From Eutreptiella sp. 'Long Island Sound 2002' (Eukaryota; Euglenozoa; Euglenophyceae; Eutreptiales; Eutreptiaceae): a DNA stretch of 64,000 nt. Positions 25,401 to 35,439 of the stretch are shown piece after piece. Every line of letters starts with the position of its first letter. Position 1 is the stretch's first letter. A program made the translations under genes and the position numbers. The notes under the pieces are model-generated. The model was not told the DNA's origin and did no database searches. It saw nothing but the letters and a program-made list of their open reading frames with translations. The DNA lies in the NCBI GenBank assembly GCA_964036045.1, contig OZ038379.1:114789604-114853603 (forward strand), read 5' to 3'.

Positions 25401-26240
25401 TTGGGGAATGACCCCAACTTGGCGTGGGGGAATGACCCCCTCGGTGCCGTACGGGTCCGGTAGGTGGGGGGCGGGAAGGGGCGGGGGGGGGGGGGTTGAC
25501 CCGCAGCGCAGGGGTTGGGTAAAGGTGGGGGAGAAGGGAGGGGGGAGCAGCAGCAGCAGGCGGAGCAACAGCAACAGCAGCAACAACGGGGCGGGGACAC
25601 CCCTCCCAAGGCCCCCAAGCACCCCCCGCGAAGGCCCCCAAGAAACCCAATAAGCCCCGCCACTTCCAGACTAGCGAGCAAGACACCCCCCCGGCACCCC
25701 ACCCCAAGCCCAAGGCCAAGGCCAAGGCCAAGCCCAAAGCCAAGCCCTACCCCCCCCCCCCCCCCGACCCCCTGCCCCCCCCTTGGAGAAGAGGGGCCAG
25801 GACCCCTATGGGAATGTGCCGGTTGTAGGGAACACCCCCTATGTCCCTTGGGCGGAGGGGGGCAATTGGGGGACCGTCACCCACGTGACGGCGTTGGGGG
25901 ATTGGGATGTGGAGATGGACCCCGGAGGAAAAGTGAGTGGTGTCGTATGCGTCCCCCAGAGAGGGGGGGGAGAAGCAGAAGAAGGGGAAGAACAGGAAGC
26001 GGGAGAAAGAGGGGGGAACCTTCCGGGTGCCGCGGGAGCTCCTCTTGCGCACACGGGAGTGGGCGGAGGCCCGCCTCCAGGGCCTTGAAGGAGGGGGACG
26101 GCGGGGATGACGGGGATGATAAGGGGGACCAAGGTGACGACAACGGGGAGGGGGGTGATAAGGGGGGTGAGGAGGGGGATGACACGTCGGGTGAGAAGGA
26201 AGGGGACACAAAGGGTGAGAAGGCGGGTGCCAGGACCTAG
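22433..26240 (+). CDS. Multi-exon transposon-like gene, function unknown (copy B, full length)
   Basis: The predicted structure is exon 1 about 22,433-23,067, exon 2 23,160-24,253, exon 3 24,418-25,130 and exon 4 from 25,286. All three introns are phase 0 with GT and AG ends. Exon 2 holds ILHLTMAMGRLLGEFV, AGWSVYAAASLDEEE and FSDNILESINRFQKHGHN, which have a transposase-like feel but no family I can name. Exon 3 starts with a Lys/Pro repeat (KPEPKHKPQPKPK) followed by a charged segment with a likely coiled coil. Exon 4 is Gly/Pro/Lys-rich and ends in an acidic GDD-type tail. Frameshifts occur at G/C runs: 16 Gs at 23,527-23,542, G7 near 23,970, and others in exons 3-4. The start codon is uncertain. 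Continuity of structure supports a gene; its function is unknown. Confidence 0.55.
23068..23159 (+). other. Predicted intron 1 (92 bp), copy B
   Basis: GTGCTCTAG to TTGTGTTTAG, phase 0, nearly identical to the intron in copy A. It carries a GTTCTAG upstream and a CTAGAAC downstream. Confidence 0.7.
24254..24417 (+). other. Predicted intron 2 (164 bp)
   Basis: CAG then GTATTTTG at the donor and CCGCTGAG at the acceptor. The exons join in phase 0 (...HIMEQ then LGTDLVRRR). Inside are a GTTCTA and three CGCTAGAAC-type motifs that can pair with it. Confidence 0.65.
25131..25285 (+). other. Predicted intron 3 (155 bp)
   Basis: The donor is GTATGTTACG, and the acceptor CTTGTTTCTCTTCTCAG has a good polypyrimidine tract. 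Phase 0 on both sides. It holds two GTTCTAGCG motifs followed by two CGCTAGAAC motifs, forming a strong potential hairpin. Confidence 0.72.
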
Positions 26241-26424
26241 GATGTGCCCCGGCAAGCGCCCACCACGCAGGAGGGGTAGCCTCGTGTGGCGACTCGCGAA
26301 AAGCACATGGTGCTGGAACGCACAGCATTGAAGGTAAAAAATGGCAGGAAAAAGATGAGCATATTGCTCAGGATATTTGGGGATGCTCAGTATTTATGCT
26401 CAACAAATGGGACTCATATTGCGA

Positions 26425-26600
26425 GGTTGATTTGGGAAGTCCCAGCCGCAATTTCTTCCGAGCTCCACCGGCACGGTCGGCTGGGAAGTCCATGGAACAT
26501 TCCTACCGATATCGGTTGCGTTTTGGGACCCAATCTGGCTGCCAAAACTTCTCAGCATCTTTCCCGGGGATTTCAAAAACTTCCAGGCGTTTTTCCATTG
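26425..26600 (-). repeat. Interspersed repeat, copy 1
   Basis: Shares GGTCGGCTGGGAAGTCCATG, GAACATTCCTACCGATATCG and GGCTGCCAAAACTTC with 29,117-29,290 in the same orientation. The minus-strand peptide NATDIGRNVPWTSQPTV is conserved between copies, but no long frame supports a gene. Confidence 0.8.
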
Positions 26601-26754
26601 GTTTTTTGTACAATGAACTACACCGTTCTTGGTTCCCAAATCCCAAACCTCAGCAAAGAAACACACAAAAAGACAAGCATGACTGTTCACTTAAGCTTGA
26701 AATGTGAATGTTCATTGGGCAAGACCCTGTAAACCTGAAAGCCCGGTTCCTCAG

Positions 26755-27310
26755 CAGGGTTGGGAGAGGGTTGGGGGAGGGTAGGAGAGGGTTGGGAGAG
26801 GGTGGGAGAGGGTTGGGAGAGGGTTGGGGGAGGGTGGGAGAGGGTTGGGAGAGGGTGGGAGAGGGTTGGGAGAGGGTTGGGAGAGGGTGGGAGAGGGTTG
26901 GGAGAGGGTGGGAGAAGGTTGGAAGAGGGTTGGGAGAGGGTGGGAGAGGGTTGGGAGAGGGTGGGAGAGAGTTGGGAGAGGGTTGGGAGAGGGTGGGAGA
27001 AGGTTGGGAGAGGGTGGTAGAGGGTTGGGAAAGGGTGGGAGAGGGTGCAAGAGGGTTGGAAGAGGGTGGGAGAGGGTTGGGAGAGGGTGGGAGAGGGTTG
27101 GAGGAGGGTTGGGGGAGGGTTGGGAGAGGGTGGGAGAGGGTTGGGGGAGGGCTGGGAGAGGGTTGGCAGAGGGTGGGAGAGGGTTGGCAGAGGATGGGAG
27201 AAGGTTGGGAGAGGGTTGGGGGAGGGTGGGAGAGGGTTGGGAGAGGGTGGGAGAGGGTTGGGAGAGGGTGGGAGAGGGTTGGGAGACGTTTGGGAGAGGG
27301 TGGGAGAGGT
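26755..27310 (+). repeat. G-rich minisatellite (GGGTTGGGAGAGGGTGGGAGA)
   Basis: About 26 units of a 21-bp motif built from TTGGGAGAGGG and TGGGAGAGGG. It reads open in all three plus-strand frames (for example GLGEGGRGLGEG and WERVGEGWERVG), which is expected from composition and not evidence of a protein. Runs of three or more Gs every 4-6 bases give strong G-quadruplex potential. Confidence 0.9.
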
Positions 27311-27374
27311 CGGCCCGCGGGTTTACTCCTTTTTACCTCTCAACAACCAAAATCAAATAATGACGGACCCCAGC

Positions 27375-27575
27375 TGCACACAACTAGCCCCATTATCTGC
27401 TTTGGGGCACAGCAACATCAAAATGCAAGTATCCAGGTTTGCGAGAACTAGCCCCTTTATCTGCTTTGGGGCACACCAATATCCGAATTCAAATAACGAT
27501 GGACCCTAGCTGGACAGAACTAGCCCCATTATCTGCTTTGGGGCACAGCAACATCAAAATGCAAGCATCGGGTGG
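27375..27575 (+). repeat. Three copies of a ~65-70-bp repeat with a GCCCC/GGGGC hairpin
   Basis: AACTAGCCCC.TTATCTGC followed by TTTGGGGCAC occurs at about 27,380, 27,447 and 27,518, followed in the first and third copies by AGCAACATCAAAATGCAAG. GCCCC pairs with GGGGC around a short loop in each copy. Confidence 0.8.
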
Positions 27576-28861
27576 GGCAATAAGCAGTGGGGCAAACACA
27601 GCATCCGTCCCGCAATTGTGGTATTTCTGCAAAGGGGGGCAGGGCCAAAATAAATTTGCGAATTTTTTGAACCCATTTTTGCGAAGGGCACAAAGCCAAA
27701 AATTAATATTTTTTTCCCTTTTTTTGCGGCAAAACAACACGTTGGACCGGGAATTAATTATTACCGCAAATAATCAGGATTGGCACGACAATTACACCAC
27801 AAACTGCCAACGGGAGGACGGGCCCACAGCCCTGGTAGTAACTACTTACCCAATTTACTTAATTCCACACAAGGACGGGCTCCTAGCCCTGGTTGCCCTT
27901 GGCCCTGGCCCTGCCCTAGAGGGAGGTGCAAGGCCTTTGACAGCCCCAGGATCCCACAAACGGCCGGGCGCAGGGCCCTTGATTCGCGAAAGGCGGGCGG
28001 ATGGCCCCACCGCGTGGCCCTTGTTGCCGACACATACCACACATACCTGCAGAGGCAGGTGCTGGGGCAGGGGCAGGGGCATGGGTATGGGCAAGAGCAG
28101 GGGCGGGAGCAGGGGCCTGGGCAGGAGCAGGGTCTGCCTGTTACCCTAAACCTCCCTTCACGAGACCGTGGGGGTTCACTATGGGCTGTGGGTGCCCGGT
28201 TTCCCTCATGGGTTCCGCCCCCCCTGTCTGATGTAGGGGGCGGAGCACAAGTCTGAGTTGGGGGGGGGGGGGGCAAAATCCATGCACATGTCCAAAAGGT
28301 TCCCACCCACCTCCCATCACACCATTATGCCTGGAACTCATCATTTCAGATCGGGACAACGACATAGCCACCCTAGAGTGCACAACATCACGTCTCAGCG
28401 TCCTGAACCTGTTTCTTTCACCCCACGGGATGTGTTTAGACTGGATTACCTCCTAGGGGTAGTTAAGCCAGCGCAACGCTGAGACCAGTCTGCTACAACA
28501 TACCTGGTACAAATGTGGCTGGCTGCAGATCTTGATATAGCGAATGAATTCACCTCTGACCTATGCCACTCGGATGTGCCTGGGCACATTGAAATCCCAG
28601 GGGATGTACTGAAACGCATGTGTGTCCTTCCAGTGCACATATGTGATTAGAGAGTTGACTGACATGAGTTGAGATCCACAGAGTGTGCATTTGACAGTGG
28701 ACACAGGACACAGGACACAGGTGACAAAAAGTGTTCTGGGCACAAGAAGGGAATACAATAGTGAGTCTACTCAAAGCAGCCAAGGTGAAAAAGCAACACA
28801 CATGCAAAAAGAAAACCACAAAAGCAGGCACAAAGCTTCATAAGGCACAAAGGGCAAACAG
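27576..28861. other. Mixed low-complexity region, no gene
   Basis: Includes an AT-rich island (27,640-27,775), a GGGCAGGGGCA-type purine-rich tract (28,055-28,135) and a 12-G run near 28,260. Open frames are compositional. I see no recognised family. Confidence 0.5.
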
Positions 28862-29108
28862 TCATAAGCTTGAGTACAGTGTTCTCCGTGCAAGTTTGTA
28901 GGCAAAGCGGGCACCAAGGATCAAACTGGCATTGCACATGTCAAAACTAAAAGTGCAAATTCACAAAGGAGCTCAAAGGGGAAGCAATCATAAGTTTGAG
29001 CACAGTGTTCTCCATGCAATTTTGTAGGCAAATCAGACAAAGGGTAGACAAACATTAGCTTCAACGTACTGTTCTCCGTGGCATCTTACAGGCAAGGTAG
29101 GCACCAAG
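28862..29108 (+). repeat. Three-copy degenerate repeat (TGTTCTCCRTGCAA)
   Basis: A block containing GTGTTCTCCGTGCAAG, TTTGTAGGCAAAGC and GGGCACCAAG recurs near 28,880, 29,006 and 29,070 with substitutions. It is non-coding as far as I can see. Confidence 0.65.
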
Positions 29109-29116
29109 CATCCAAC

Positions 29117-29290
29117 CAAAGTTCCACTGGGTTCGGGCTAAAAAATTTCTTCTGAGCTCCCCTAGCACGGTCGGCTGGGAAGTCCATGGAACATTCCTAC
29201 CGATATCGGTTGCGTTTTGGGGGGCCGATTTGGCTGCCAAAACTTCCGAGCATCTTTCCAAGGGGTTTCGAAAACTTCCAAGCGGCGGAC
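29117..29290 (-). repeat. Interspersed repeat, copy 2
   Basis: Partner of 26,425-26,600 in the same orientation, sharing GGTCGGCTGGGAAGTCCATG and the following 100 or so bases. Similarity ends near GGTTTCGAAAACTTCC. The copies are not adjacent, so this is an interspersed family. Confidence 0.8.
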
Positions 29291-29667
29291 CGAAGCATAT
29301 CGCATGCACGTCGGTACAGAGTTCCTAAAATTGCCACCGGCAACGGGACAATATTGGTCTCTCTTCCAATGTTCTATGCTGGGCACCGGTGGTACATGTG
29401 GGGGCTTGGGGGGCAAGGGGCTAACCTGGCGAATCGGAATAACCTACCACGTGACAAGTACCAAGTGACCCGGTGCCGGCCCGCCAAGTGACCTTCCAAG
29501 TGACCTATGGGGTGGGGAGGGGGCTAACCGGGCTAACCGGGTAGTGGGGGTAGGGAAACCCGGCGGCCCGTGAGTCGGGTCGAGCATTGGACACTGTGAT
29601 TGGCCATGGCTCGCCATAGTAGCCGGGGCAGCTTCTCTTTGAGGAGTGGCGGAGCATTTATATATAT

Positions 29668-29745
29668 CGTTCTAGCGACTTTCTAGTGACGTTCTAGCGA
29701 CGTCATAGCGGCGCTCGCTAGAACATCGCCAGAACGTTGCTACGA
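29668..29745. other. GTTCTAG / CTAGAAC cluster, possible intron remnant
   Basis: Two GTTCTAGCGA motifs are followed by GCTCGCTAGAAC and CCAGAACG, the arrangement seen in the predicted introns at 25.1 kb and 24.3 kb. No flanking exon is recognised on either side. Confidence 0.45.
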
Positions 29746-29894
29746 CGAAAAAAACTTGGACTCCAACTTCTAGTTAAAGCAGTGAAAGTGTGAAAAACAC
29801 ATGGGCCCCCGAGTAAAGATAGGGGGGTCGAGGTTACAATCCTCAAAGTACCCACCACATACCACCAGGGGGGGGGGGTAACCACCAATGTTTT

Positions 29895-29951
29895 CCGTTC
29901 TAGCCTTCTAGCGACATGTAGGCTAGAACGAGATTGGGTCTTTTAGCGTGT
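29895..29951 (+). other. 3' half of a split intron next to a Helitron exon
   Basis: Contains CCGTTCTAGCC, GGCTAGAACG and ends GATTGGGTCTTTTAG just before Helitron-like coding sequence. Its edge is the inverted counterpart of the edge at about 19,520-19,545. Confidence 0.55.
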
Positions 29952-31188
29952 ACAAAGGGACGCCACAAGTGACGTTGACAAAATGGAAGCTACAAAATTT
30001 GCACAACTTGGGGACAAGGAATCCATTCTCCTCAAGCGCATTATCAACTCCTTGGACAAGAAGGTGGAGTTTAGTGCGCAAATGGCAGCACTTTCCTTCT
30101 AGGGTTATCCATCATGGCACTGCTCTCACAACTTTGCTGTTGTGCATCTTTGGAGCACAACAACTAGTGTTCCTAGTTTATTCACTAGAATGCTAGGAGA
30201 CGAAGACTGAGAGAACGAGAGCAATGGTAGCACCGATGCACAATACGCCCCGTCATCATCGTCGCATGTGGTGGACGAAGAGCCCTTTGCTGAATCAGGG
30301 GCTGGTTTAGGGGCATCTTAAGCGGCAACGCATGAGCCCGCGAGTAAAAATGAGAAGGAACCTTCGGCTGATGACGGGCATGCGAAGGAGGTTTTGACAC
30401 AACACCGTAACTACCTAACCATAAATGTGGCCTAGTTAGATGCTGATGCCACGTGGTGTACATAACTTCACACAGTGGGTGAAGGATTGCAAGCAAGGCA
30501 AATACCTCCCATACATTGTGCTTGTCGTAGAAAGAGGCTCACCGGCCTTTGTGCTTTACAATACTACCGTCTCACTAAAGTAGAGTGGCGCCGCGAAACA
30601 AACCTTGTTGAGGTTACCGTGGGATTTAGTGATGGACGCCACCCCAAGAATGCGGTTTTTGACTTCCATCGTTGTCGCGTTCTTGAAGAAAGCGAATATG
30701 TCCAACACCTCTTGTCACAATCTAGGTGCCGTATTTTGGCGGGGAAACACATGCCGGTTTGGCCGGGTGTGGATGGTAGTGACTGCACACACGAGCCATG
30801 GGCCAAACTTATCATGTGTAACTTCGTTCCTTGGGACATGGAAAAACCACCAAGCTTCACTGGGCATATCCATTGCAAATATGATGGGGCAAATTACTTA
30901 AAACGAAGTCGCTTTTCCAGGGTTGGTTGCTTGAAAAAGATTGCGCGTTATGACTGTGTACAAAAGACGTTGGCAAATGACATTCGGAAGCGCCCCCGGA
31001 AAATTTGGGGTGCGAGGCACCCTTTGGATGTGAACTACAATGCGAACAAAGAGATGGAAGAAATGAAGGAAACAAGAGCGGAGCTAAGGATAGCACGTTT
31101 ACCGATGCAAGACAAGGGATGCAAGAAGCTATACAAATTGCTCAAACCGCAAGTCGGAGAGGACACTTGGTCTCAAGTGAAGAATTGA
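29952..31188 (+). pseudogene. Helitron polyprotein relic, segment after the Rep domain
   Basis: One frame with several internal stops (for example in LSF-stop-GYPSWHCSHNF near 30,100) leads into an uninterrupted 237-codon stretch at 30,475-31,188. Motifs include SILLKRIINSLDKKVEFSAQ and MAALSF..GYPSWHCSHNF, equivalent to the 'E.sa..aa..LLG' and 'Sh.f' segment. Further on are RCRILAGKHMPVWPGVDG and IMCNFVPWDMEKPP, equivalent to 'vPv..G' and 'l.lF.PW'. These are the blocks that follow the Rep 'Y..K' motif in Helitron proteins and precede the PIF1 helicase. The helicase itself is not seen downstream. The copy is decayed. Confidence 0.68.
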
Positions 31189-33010
31189 ATAATCTAAAGA
31201 GGCTTTGAATATACAATTGGGAACGGCAACAATTTGTATTTGCTGATGCTTTGTTTCGTAATGTTGCCGTATTTGTATGGGACGGTCGTATTGCTGCTGT
31301 AGCATTGTTGTCCCTTTACCCTTCCGCTTGCTTGTGCCTTTTCCCGCCTTGCAATGATTGGCATATAGCTGCGTGCGGATGTCCTTGTGCTCTCAAGAGT
31401 TCGTCATGTTGGCTGTGTCAAGTGGCGGTATTGGGTGGTTGGTATTGGGTGTCCTGGTATTGCATCCCGTTTCGTGTTCGGGATTGATAGGGCGGTTGTA
31501 GTGGTGGATGTCGTGGGACACGTTGAGGTTGCCGTGGCACTTCAAGCAGTGGGTATTGTTGTGGAGGTACATGCAAGTGATCTTGGGGGTATGGCGATTG
31601 ACATGAAGGCGTCATTGGTGGTGGGTTTACATCGTATTCTTGAAAAGGATGTTGCTGTGGATACTGCCATTAGGCCATCTTGGTGTGCGAGGTGTAATTG
31701 GGTGTATTGCATATTGAAGAGTGCTAGCTCGTCCAACATGAATGACTCTTGCATTGCAACTTACTTCAAATTCATAGCACAACGTAAATTTCCACGACTT
31801 ATTGTGTAGGAGAGCTTATCGAGATTGCCTCAAGCACAACTCCACACAATTCAAAGATATGATAGACGTGTTTTTTGATAGACGTGTTATCGAGGTTGCC
31901 ACCTGCGTAGTGGGTACAATGTGAGTTTCCGTGGGAATATTTATCAAGAATACCTCCACTAGAACTCGTTACGTTGACTAATGTATATGTGGTTCTTGAC
32001 AGAGGCCTTCTTAAGATTGGTGCGTACTTTGGTGCCCAAGCTCAGATTGCGTAGGAGGGCTTGTCAAGAATACCTCCAGAACCGGTTCAACACACCAAGT
32101 GGTTCACACTCTATCATGGCCAATTGCAATCAGCACGCAAGACTGTAGCAGCTCAATGCCTTCCAAGAAATGATGATCATTCTAGTTCATACGGGCAAAA
32201 ACGGTGAAAAACTTGTGGCGCTGTGGAGGATTCCGAATGGATGAGTGGTGTCACCGGCCGACGTTTCGCAAGGGGGTGGGGGTGGGGGGTTGGGGGCTTA
32301 GTGTTGCCCTACGCCAAGGCGGTGGCTACAAAGTGCACGGAAATTGCGCTAAAAAACGGCAAGCACCAAAGGAACCACAAAGATGGACGATGCGGATTCC
32401 TTCGAGAGACAGGGGCCACAATGTGCCTCGGCAACAATGCCCCCCGCACAAAGAGTGTGCAGCATACACTAACAAAGTGCGGCAGTGTTGCAGCTTGTTC
32501 GAGATGACCGATTGCCGCTGGAGTTGGTGCCTTTATAGTGTGGAGACACCTTGGAACTGTTCCTAGTCATCATCATTCGGCATCAAAGTGGTGCCCAAAC
32601 CAATACATGCAAGTCAAGCATAGTGAAAGAAAGTGCAAATTGAAAAAGCATGCCCAAAAACTGTTTTTTAAAGCTAAGTATGTGGTACTTTGACCCCGCA
32701 AAGATGTCGTTGGGCCCCCTAGTTGTGTGCAAAAGGCTCCACGGAGTGCCCCCGGGTGTTTGTTCATCATCTAGATTACTGCGAATCATGGACACCCACC
32801 TGCCCCAAAAATGGCATCGTTTGCACATTTTTGATAGGTTTTGAAGGCTGGGTAAACCAAAGGTTGGCAGCCTATTGATCCCAGCGACACAACAGGCTTC
32901 TCCCTCACTCAAAAAAAAGTGTTTTGCCGCATGAAATTTCGTACGTGATTTGCACGTGGCTAAGGGCCAACAAACTTGAAAAGACCACCAACCACCAAAC
33001 TAGAACGTTC
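31189..33010. other. No recognisable gene; weak repeats
   Basis: A 140-codon plus-strand frame at 31,387-31,809 overlaps a Gln/Pro-rich minus-strand frame; neither shows a domain. From 31,806 to 32,110 a degenerate motif (GTAGGAGRGCTTRTC then AAGAATACCTCC) recurs about every 60-110 bp. A frame at 32,204-32,566 has no recognised family. Confidence 0.4.
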
Positions 33011-33208
33011 GTGTCCCTTTGTGAAGGGTCGATAATGTCCCTTTTGAATGAGGCCATTCACAATGTGAATTGTGCAGTTTGGGCCCAATTCGTACAGAGT
33101 TGTACGAATTGGCCCCAAATTGGTACATCTTTGTGTGAATTGGGCCCAATTAAACAATTCACACGGCGAATGCCTCATTTCAAAAGGATCATTCACAAAG
33201 GACACATG
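33011..33208. mobile_element. ~200-bp foldback (MITE-like) element
   Basis: Imperfect inverted repeat over nearly its full length. The left arm GTGTCCCTTTGTGAA...CCTTTTGAATGAGGCC...GTGAATTG...TTGGGCCCAATT is matched by the reverse complement of the right arm, which ends TTCACAAAGGACAC. The centre holds TTCGTACAGAGTTGTACGAA, itself palindromic, and GGGCCCAATT occurs in both arms. It has no coding capacity. Clear target duplications were not found. Confidence 0.7.
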
Positions 33209-34010
33209 GCCTCTCGTCCTCGATGCACGGCCCAAACACCCGGGCACCCTATTACAGCCCTCCAGGCCCACCCATCAAGGTATGCACATACCAAGCACAA
33301 CAAATGGGGTCGGCGCAACTAGACACCCACCCTCACCAACCCTGTAGGGCCCGGTATTATCCTACACCTTGTTTGGCTGTACTGAACTAGGTAGTTTCTT
33401 TTGTAAAACACGAAACGGAGTGATGAGCAGAAGATGGTGGGGGTTGTTATGGGCGCTACAAACACAGGCTCGTATAGCTCAACTCTGGCAGGTATAGGCA
33501 CGGTGTAAGGGGCAGCCACACATCTCCTGATGACCTACAAGACAAGACATTTCTACAAAGGCCACATGAAGGTGGTTCATGAGGCCTTGCAGTTACTTGG
33601 TTGCCACTGCCAGCAGCCAACGGCCTACCGTCAACCACAGTTCAATGACCCTTCAACCCCACCATGTAGCACCTTCCATCCTTCTTTCAGCTTGCCCATC
33701 ATACTAGGCCGCCACAACTTCTGCTAGCATATGACGCACTGCTCCAAGCCAAAAATAGATCCTCAAACCCGAAGCGTCTCTTCCATTCATTTATGTGAAT
33801 TTCCTAGGGGGAATTTGCGGTGTTTGTCTTTCTTTTTTTTGGGTTGGCTAGAGCAACTCCAAGGGTGGGTGGAAAGTAAAAACATATGCAAGCACAACAA
33901 GCAGCAATTGCCTTCAAACAAGCGAGAGATAAAGTAGGGAAGGTGCTATAAATGTAGCTGGAGGAAGGCTGGACATTGGGCTGGGAGGGAAAAGAGGAAA
34001 TGGGCAAGAA
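33209..34010. other. No recognisable feature
   Basis: About 800 bases. Short frames only, no repeat of note. Confidence 0.4.
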
Positions 34011-35075
34011 CTAGGGGGACAGCATGATCCACAGTGAGAGCTTGGCGCATGATGCATAGATAGGGCCCGAGGAGTTGATGCATTTAGAGTGGTGAATATT
34101 TTGTGTGCTTCTGATAAATGGGAACACACTGGGTAATTCATTTTCACCAATGAGGTGTGCTGCAAAATCCCCTCCCTCCTTGAATGTTGCATGTTGCGCT
34201 ATTTTACTACATTTGACTGGTCTAAAACAAGCGGAGAGAGGCTTAATGGACCTGTAAAGTAGGGGGAAACAATGAATTGCCAAATGGTTGTAAATTCTCT
34301 TGCAGGGGCATAATCCTTTACACGGAAAATCATCCCATGTGGCATCAGCAACTTGTTGGCTTGTTACACCATCTAATGGATGCACATATGATGAGTTGTA
34401 GCAGTGTGCATTGCCAATGAGTGGGAGGGAAATAGTAGAGGAAACACCAAACTTGGCTTCATCATGCATGTATCTTGGTGTTGGTGTCATTCAAGTTCCT
34501 CGGTCGTATGCAACACCAATTAAGCTGCAACCGTCTCTCCTCTCCAATATGGATGGTGGAAATATCACAATCTCTCTTCAAAGTCACCCATGACGCCTAC
34601 ACAAAACAAGGGTACAATTTTGAGTATTACTTATGGACCAAGTATGTGAACCCTTGTGAGCACATCTCAATATTTTGCCTTGGGATCCTCAACGGCAAAA
34701 GGGGAAGATGATTGGCCAACACTCTGCTGTTCTAGTTGGAAGCCCATTAGCGAGGTCAAATGCAAACTTTAGAGGGCCATAAAACATTGAATGGTAAACA
34801 TCAGCACAGCACACGGGACACGCATAGGTCCTCCCCAAATCCCCATCCCTCCGCATGGCAGCCCAAAAGGCATTGGGGGCGTTGACGTGTGAGGCCGCAC
34901 CCCCGCCTCCTATGGACCCCCAAACCCACACCTCATGACTCGGCGCCAGTCTAAAACACCGCAAGATGGTAGCTAGCGTGACGGTTCCCGTATGCACTGC
35001 AAGCGCAAGAGGACGAGGGTGAGGGCAGCGAAAATGGAGCCCACCTCGTCCCGCGAAGCCAACAACATAGTACAT
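34011..35075 (-). other. Possible decayed protein-coding segment, unknown
   Basis: Two minus-strand frames (35,075-34,689 and 34,490-34,011) read as plausible protein with cysteine pairs (CPVCCADVYH; CKGLCPCKR) but match no family I can name. They are separated by about 200 bases with stops. They may be exons of one gene, a mobile-element relic or chance. Confidence 0.25.
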
Positions 35076-35214
35076 TGATGCCTAGAGCGTAGAACATCCT
35101 CGGTGACGCGAATCGCAGCATGGGACAATTCCCAAGGCTGGCAATCGCTTGGGGGAGAGGTAGCGCCGGGGGCCAAAAACTTTAAACAGGGCGCGAGATC
35201 CGGCGGACGGACAA

Positions 35215-35405
35215 TCCAAGTCAAAAACCTTGGAGCCTAGGCACAACGCCGGCGCTGCCACACGAGGGTAGACTCGCGGAACCAGAGCGCGCGGCCTGCC
35301 GCCAGCACTGCAACAAGATGGCGGACAGGACGTGGCCAGCCGCCGTGCAGAGTCAAAAACCCTGGTGCCTCGGCGGATAGCCGGCACTGCGACACGAGGG
35401 TAGAC
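35215..35405 (+). repeat. 132-bp repeat, two copies at the satellite edge
   Basis: AGTCAAAAACCYTGGWGCCT with CACACGAGGGTAGACTCG or CGACACGAGGGTAGACTCG recurs at 35,219 and 35,351, an offset of 132 bp. The pair lies at the left edge of the GC-rich 164-bp satellite. Confidence 0.75.
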
Positions 35406-35439
35406 TCGAAGAGAAGGGGAGAATGGCCAACCGCTAGAA

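Noticed and set aside
26755-27310. Telomeric repeat
   Set aside because: The unit is 21 bp and purine-rich with TTGGGAG, not a short TTTAGGG-type array, and it lies in the middle of the window.
26755-27451. A Gly/Glu/Arg-rich 'protein' over the G-rich minisatellite
   Set aside because: All three plus frames are open over the same repeat, and no non-repetitive domain follows.
31387-31809. A 140-codon gene on the plus strand
   Set aside because: The opposite strand also has open frames over it, no domain is visible and composition is biased. There is no supporting context.
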